Assembly: GCA_002480525.1 (NCBI GenBank)
Contig: DLCH01000039.1
Coordinates: forward strand, 1 to 41,237
Direction of reading: 5' to 3'
Source: Gammaproteobacteria bacterium UBA7803
Lineage (GTDB): Bacteria; Pseudomonadota; Gammaproteobacteria; Pseudomonadales; Azotimanducaceae
Length of the DNA stretch: 41,237 nt
The position numbers and the translations under genes were made by a program. The notes under the pieces were generated by a model. That model ran no database searches. It was not told the origin of the DNA and saw only the letters and a program-made list of their open reading frames with translations. This document shows positions 38,030 to 41,237 of this stretch, piece after piece; the stretch's first letter is position 1; each line of letters starts with the position of its first letter.

Positions 38030-38653
38030 CTATGACGCATCAAGGCTGTAATAGTCCATGCACACCGGACACAACCCGTGGCTCGCGTTGTTCTGCGGGT
38101 GCTCGACCCAGTCGGGCACCCAGTCCCAGCGGCCGCCATCGGACATGTGCCGGACCCGCCGGCAGTGCGCACACTGATGGATCAGGCCGTTGCGGTCGAC
38201 GTAGCGCGAGGCGCGCGGTGCCCGAGGCTTCCGCTCGGGACCGTGCGGACGCTCGATCGACCGGGAATTCACCACCAGGTGCCCCTGATCTTCGGGCAGG
38301 GCGTAGACCAGCATGGCGAACCGCCGGTACACCGTGGCCGACGAGCATTCGTACTCGTGGCTCGCCGGATTCAGGGTCGTGCCGTAGCGCGGGGTCCGGG
38401 CGAACAGCTCGCGATAGAACGGCGCCAGCGGCGGGGCGAGGGCATCCAGATAGTTCGAGCCCACACCCCAGCGGTCGGCGACGGCAGGCTGCCCGCCGTT
38501 GTCGCGGGCGAAGGCGTCCCAGCCGGCATTCACGAACACGATGCGCCCGCCGGGGTCCAGCGCAAAAATGCTGTCGGGGTGCGCGTCGAGCTGCTCGAGG
38601 GTGAAAATATCAGACAGCAGACGGGCGTACGCCTGGTCGGCGAATTCGGCCAT
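38030..38653 (-). CDS. PAS-domain protein with a paired-cysteine tail
   Basis: A 207-residue cytoplasmic protein. Residues about 15-130 form a PAS-like sensor (SIFALDPGGRIVFVNAGWDA, FARDNG). The C-terminal part has HQCAHCRRVRHMSDGGRWDW and SHGLCPVCMDYY, giving a C-x-x-C...C-x-x-C pattern of a small zinc-ribbon-like module seen at the end of many PAS/response-regulator proteins. The start at 38653 (MAEFADQAYARLL) is chosen over 38677. No output domain is visible; it may act as a partner of the neighbouring two-component genes, downstream on the same strand. Confidence 0.75.
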   Translation of the reverse strand: MAEFADQAYARLLSDIFTLEQLDAHPDSIFALDPGGRIVFVNAGWDAFARDNGGQPAVADRWGVGSNYLDALAPPLAPFYRELFARTPRYGTTLNPASHEYECSSATVYRRFAMLVYALPEDQGHLVVNSRSIERPHGPERKPRAPRASRYVDRNGLIHQCAHCRRVRHMSDGGRWDWVPDWVEHPQNNASHGLCPVCMDYYSLDAS

Positions 38654-38672
38654 GATCAGAGCAGAACTGCAA

Positions 38673-38697
38673 AGCACGGCAGTTTAACACCCGTGCT
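38673..38697 (-). terminator. Hairpin between the response-regulator and PAS genes
   Basis: On the minus strand AGCACGG (38697-38691) and CCGTGCT (38679-38673) form a 7-bp stem with an 11-base loop, followed by TTT. It could end the response-regulator transcript, so the PAS gene may have its own promoter. The hairpin is short and its role uncertain. Confidence 0.4.
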
Positions 38698-38738
38698 CAA
38701 CCGCCGTTCCGTGCCGCCGGGCATCGTCGCCGGGTGCA

Positions 38739-39878
38739 TCATTCGGACTCGAACACCTTGACGAACTCCTCGATCTGCCCCGAAGCGTGGAAGCGTTGCA
38801 GGTGCGCCTGTACCGAGTCGCTGGCGCGCATGCCCTTCGGGATCAGCAGCACCCCGGTCTGCGTGACGACGTCGTCGACCAGAACCATCCGGTCGGTCAG
38901 CGCATGCACCGTCACGAGCCGCTCACTGCCGTCTTCCCCGGCGCACAGCCGCTTCGCCAGTGCATCCAGCACCGCGGGGTCGTAGCGGTCCGGGTGACGC
39001 TGGAGGTCCGCCAGCGCCTGCTCACGGGTCGCTCCGTCGTTCAGCCGCCGATCGAAGTCGAGCAGCACCTTCAGGCACCGGGCGCCCGCAGGTATGGCGG
39101 ACCCGCCGACCTCGTCGTTCGGCCAGCCCGTGCCGTCGAAGTTCTTCTCCTGATAGCGGACGATCTCGGCCACCTGATCCAGCCGCGGAATCCGGCGGAT
39201 CAGCTTGAAGGACAATGCCACCGCGCCTTCGATCTGCTGCTGCTCCCTGGGACCCGCTGCCCGCCCCGACTGGGCTCGGGCGACCAGCGACTCCGAAAGC
39301 GTCGTGTAACCGAGCTGCGAGAGCAGCACCGCCGTCTCCAGCGTCCAGGGTTCGACGCCGGCCAGGCTCGCCACGTCGAGATGTCGGAGCTGCTCGCGCA
39401 GCCGCATGGTCTGGCCGAGCACCTCGGGCCGGACCAGGGACAGAAGCTCGACAAGGGTCGCCACGGCGCCCTTGACGGTGTTCTCGAGAAGGTCCCGCTC
39501 TACCTTGAGCAGGCGATGGTGTTCGATGGCAGTCGCCACCGTGGCTCCCAACTCGTCGGGCGGACAGGGTTTGTTGAGAAACCGGAACACGTCGCCGCGA
39601 TTGATGGCCTGCACGGCGGTCGCCTGGTCGGAGTTGCCGGTGAGCAGTACCCGCACCGTGTCGGGGTGTCGTTCCTTGAGGCGGGCGAGAAACTCCACGC
39701 CGTTCATGTTCGGCATGCGCATGTCGGAGATGACCACCGGATAGGCGCCATGGCGGTCGATCTTCTCGAAGGCCTCCGCCGCCGACAGGGCCGTGTCTAC
39801 CTCGAAGCGCCCCCGCAGCGAACGCCGGTAACCATTCAGTACGTTCTGCTCGTCATCTACCAGAAGGATGTTTTCCAT
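38739..39878 (-). CDS. Response regulator with a degenerate HD-GYP-type domain
   Basis: A 379-residue protein. The receiver domain is N-terminal: ILLVDDEQNVLNGYRRSL, phosphoacceptor Asp in VVISDMRMPNMNGVEF, and the Thr/Lys region VLLTGNSDQ and FRFLNKPCPPDE. The C-terminal half resembles HD-GYP output domains (IVRYQEKNFDGTGWPNDEVG and IPAGARCLKVLLDFDR followed by RLNDGATREQALADLQ), but the catalytic HD pair at the expected LLHDIGK position reads LLSQLGY, so phosphodiesterase activity is unlikely. The start at 39878 is used. It follows an HDOD response regulator by 23 bases. Confidence 0.85.
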   Translation of the reverse strand: MENILLVDDEQNVLNGYRRSLRGRFEVDTALSAAEAFEKIDRHGAYPVVISDMRMPNMNGVEFLARLKERHPDTVRVLLTGNSDQATAVQAINRGDVFRFLNKPCPPDELGATVATAIEHHRLLKVERDLLENTVKGAVATLVELLSLVRPEVLGQTMRLREQLRHLDVASLAGVEPWTLETAVLLSQLGYTTLSESLVARAQSGRAAGPREQQQIEGAVALSFKLIRRIPRLDQVAEIVRYQEKNFDGTGWPNDEVGGSAIPAGARCLKVLLDFDRRLNDGATREQALADLQRHPDRYDPAVLDALAKRLCAGEDGSERLVTVHALTDRMVLVDDVVTQTGVLLIPKGMRASDSVQAHLQRFHASGQIEEFVKVFESE

Positions 39879-39901
39879 GTCACGTCTCTGCACATCTTCA
39901 T

Positions 39902-41083
39902 TCAGTTGACCTGGAGTTCGGCCCGCCAGCGGTCCTCGTCCGCACACACGCCGACCCGCTCCAGATAAGCCACATCGAGAGCGATGTCGCTGCCCTCCAT
40001 CCCATGGGTCAGCACCTCCGCGAGGTGCACCGCGGTGAGCGGCGTCACCGCCGTGTCGAGCGAGTCGCCGGGGTGATGGTGGTAGGCGACGGCTTCGACC
40101 ACGGGACTCGTGAATCCCCAGAGGGTCAGCAGGTAGGCACCGATGTCGGCGTGGGTGCAGCCCAGCACCTGCCTTTCGGCCTCGACCACCCCGAGGCCCT
40201 GCTCGCCCATCAGCGCCTTGACCCTCGCGTAGCCCTCCTGGATTCCGCTGATTTCGACCAGCTTGCCGACGTCGTGCAGCATGCCCGCGAGCAGCGCCTG
40301 ATCGATGGCCTTGCGGCCGAGCCCCAGCGCCCGCGCCGCCTGCTTCGCCACACCACCCGCCACGATGCTGTGCTGCCACAGGGCCTGCATGTCCGGCACG
40401 ACGGCGTCCGCGCGGGCGCCGCTGAACAGCTCCACCGTGATGACGATGGCCCGTACGGCGTCCAGGCCGAGCACCCGGGTGGCCTGAACCGGCGACGTGA
40501 CGTCGCTGCGCAGACCGAAGTAGGCGGAGTTCACGAGCTGGAGGATCTTCGCGGTCATCGCCACGTCCGAGGCGATGATCTCCCCGACCGACTCCAGCGA
40601 ACCCGTCGGCGACGCCGCCTCCTCGGTGACCCGAAGATACAGGTTGGGCAGGCTCGGCAGGCTGGTCAGGCCACCGATGCTGCTGATCAGCCGCTGGTCA
40701 CCCAGCCGTTCCTGCAGGCGCACCACGCTGTCCACGGAGGCCACCAGCTTCTCCGCATCGCAGGGCTTGGCGAGAAACTGGTGGGTCACCTGGGCCGCTT
40801 CGAGGGCGAGCTGGGAATCCGCGTAGCCGGACAGGCCGATCCGTACCGCGTCCGGGCAGTGCTCCTTGGTGTGACGGAGCACGTCCACACCCGTGTAGGC
40901 CGGCATGCGCATGTCGGACACCACGACGTCGAAGTGGCCGGTCGCAATGCGCTCGAGCGCCCTCGCCGCGCAGGGCTCGAAGTGCATCTCCCAGCGATCC
41001 CGCATGGGCCGCAGCAGGCGCTTCAGCCCATCCAGAATCTTCGTCTCGTCGTCGACGAAAAGAACCTGTTTCATGGCAGCCAT
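39902..41083 (-). CDS. Response regulator with HDOD output domain
   Basis: A 393-residue protein. Receiver domain: VLFVDDETKILDGLKRLL, Asp in VVVSDMRMPAYTGVDV, Thr-type switch IGLSGYADSQ and QFLAKPCDAEK. From about residue 135 the HDOD domain follows: SLPSLPNLYLRVTEEAASPT, ASDVAMTAKILQLVNSAYFG, the retained HD in LLAGMLHDVGKLVEISGI, and HADIGAYLLTLWGF. HDOD proteins are signalling scaffolds that regulate phosphorelay or c-di-GMP-related outputs. ATG at 41083 overlaps the histidine kinase stop by one base. Confidence 0.92.
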   Translation of the reverse strand: MAAMKQVLFVDDETKILDGLKRLLRPMRDRWEMHFEPCAARALERIATGHFDVVVSDMRMPAYTGVDVLRHTKEHCPDAVRIGLSGYADSQLALEAAQVTHQFLAKPCDAEKLVASVDSVVRLQERLGDQRLISSIGGLTSLPSLPNLYLRVTEEAASPTGSLESVGEIIASDVAMTAKILQLVNSAYFGLRSDVTSPVQATRVLGLDAVRAIVITVELFSGARADAVVPDMQALWQHSIVAGGVAKQAARALGLGRKAIDQALLAGMLHDVGKLVEISGIQEGYARVKALMGEQGLGVVEAERQVLGCTHADIGAYLLTLWGFTSPVVEAVAYHHHPGDSLDTAVTPLTAVHLAEVLTHGMEGSDIALDVAYLERVGVCADEDRWRAELQVN

Positions 41084-41237
41084 CAGGCGGGCATCGAGAT
41101 GACGAAGGCGGCTCCTTCGCTGACGGTCTCGTCGAGACGCAGCGTGCCGCCGTGCTTGTCGGCGATGACCGACGTCGCGATCGCCAGACCCTGGCCGGTG
41201 CCCTTGCCCACGGGTTTGGTGGTGAAGAACGGATCGA
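41083..41237 (-). CDS. Sensor histidine kinase, C-terminal end (partial)
   Basis: The last 50 residues of a histidine kinase HATPase_c domain are present, with the F-box and G2 region as DPFFTTKPVGKGTGQGLAIA (F-F-T-T-K-x-x-G-x-G-x-G-L), then the HGGTLRLDETVSEGAAFVIS end and MPA before the stop at 41083-41085. The rest lies beyond the right edge. It is translationally coupled to the HDOD response regulator and heads the signalling cluster. Confidence 0.95.
   Translation of the reverse strand, partial: DPFFTTKPVGKGTGQGLAIATSVIADKHGGTLRLDETVSEGAAFVISMPA

Overview
The window is about 41 kb of very GC-rich, gene-dense bacterial DNA. The gene content suggests a halotolerant or marine gammaproteobacterium. 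The evidence is a full ectoine operon of the ectABC-ask type with its MarR regulator, a heat-shock sigma-32-like promoter before groES, a Crp-type TGTGA-N6-TCACA palindrome, a Fur box, GTAG-headed REP palindromes, and a DUF6502/DUF5666 gene pair. I cannot place the genus. I see no insertion sequence, phage gene, CRISPR array, rRNA or tRNA.

Layout. 1-1.2 kb: groES-groEL on the minus strand (groEL runs off the left edge), with a sigma-32-type promoter and a two-REP inverted element upstream. 1.2-6.0 kb: ectA-ectB-ectC-ask on the minus strand, divergent from the MarR regulator ectR. 6.0-8.4 kb: a NIPSNAP-like protein coupled to a ketopantoate-reductase-family enzyme, a conserved-type hypothetical, and a small membrane protein missed by length cut-offs and preceded by a Crp-like site. 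8.6-11.3 kb: a LysR regulator divergent from an azoreductase-pirin pair. 11.3-16.1 kb: an orphan pseudopilin, a LysE exporter, a DUF6502-DUF5666-lipoprotein group and a thioredoxin-like protein. 16.1-19.7 kb: a GDT1/TMEM165-type Mn exporter behind a yybP-ykoY manganese riboswitch, a secreted amidase, and a zinc-type ArsR/CDF efflux pair with a clear operator. 19.8-24.2 kb: a 15-bp tandem repeat, then a Fur-box-controlled TonB receptor/membrane protein/PepSY reductase operon. 24.2-29.2 kb: an NTF2-like/phytanoyl-CoA dioxygenase pair, a TetR regulator that apparently starts at CTG and is fused by ATGA overlap to a benzaldehyde-lyase-like ThDP enzyme, and a nitronate monooxygenase. 29.3-33.3 kb: a tautomerase/MarR divergent pair with twin palindromes, a TetR regulator, a cold-shock protein, cytochrome b561 and a PepSY lipoprotein. 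33.2-38.0 kb: a LysR regulator divergent from a VOC protein and a PNPOx-reductase fusion, then an AraC regulator divergent from thioredoxin, DUF2059-like and AhpD-like genes. 38.0-41.2 kb: a minus-strand signalling cluster of histidine kinase (partial), HDOD response regulator, response regulator with a degenerate HD-GYP domain, and a PAS protein with a paired-cysteine tail.

How the parts work together. Several modules match stress and metal homeostasis: osmoprotection (ectoine), protein folding (groESL), Mn export by riboswitch, Zn efflux by ArsR/CDF, and iron uptake by Fur. Others look like small regulated redox or detoxification modules: azoR-pirin, VOC-PNPOx/FNR, tautomerase, nitronate monooxygenase and AhpD-like. 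A recurring feature is several genes that lack a Shine-Dalgarno sequence and have a -10-like hexamer 6-8 bases before the start codon, which suggests leaderless transcripts. All functional statements come from reading the translations and from remembered family motifs. No database search was run.
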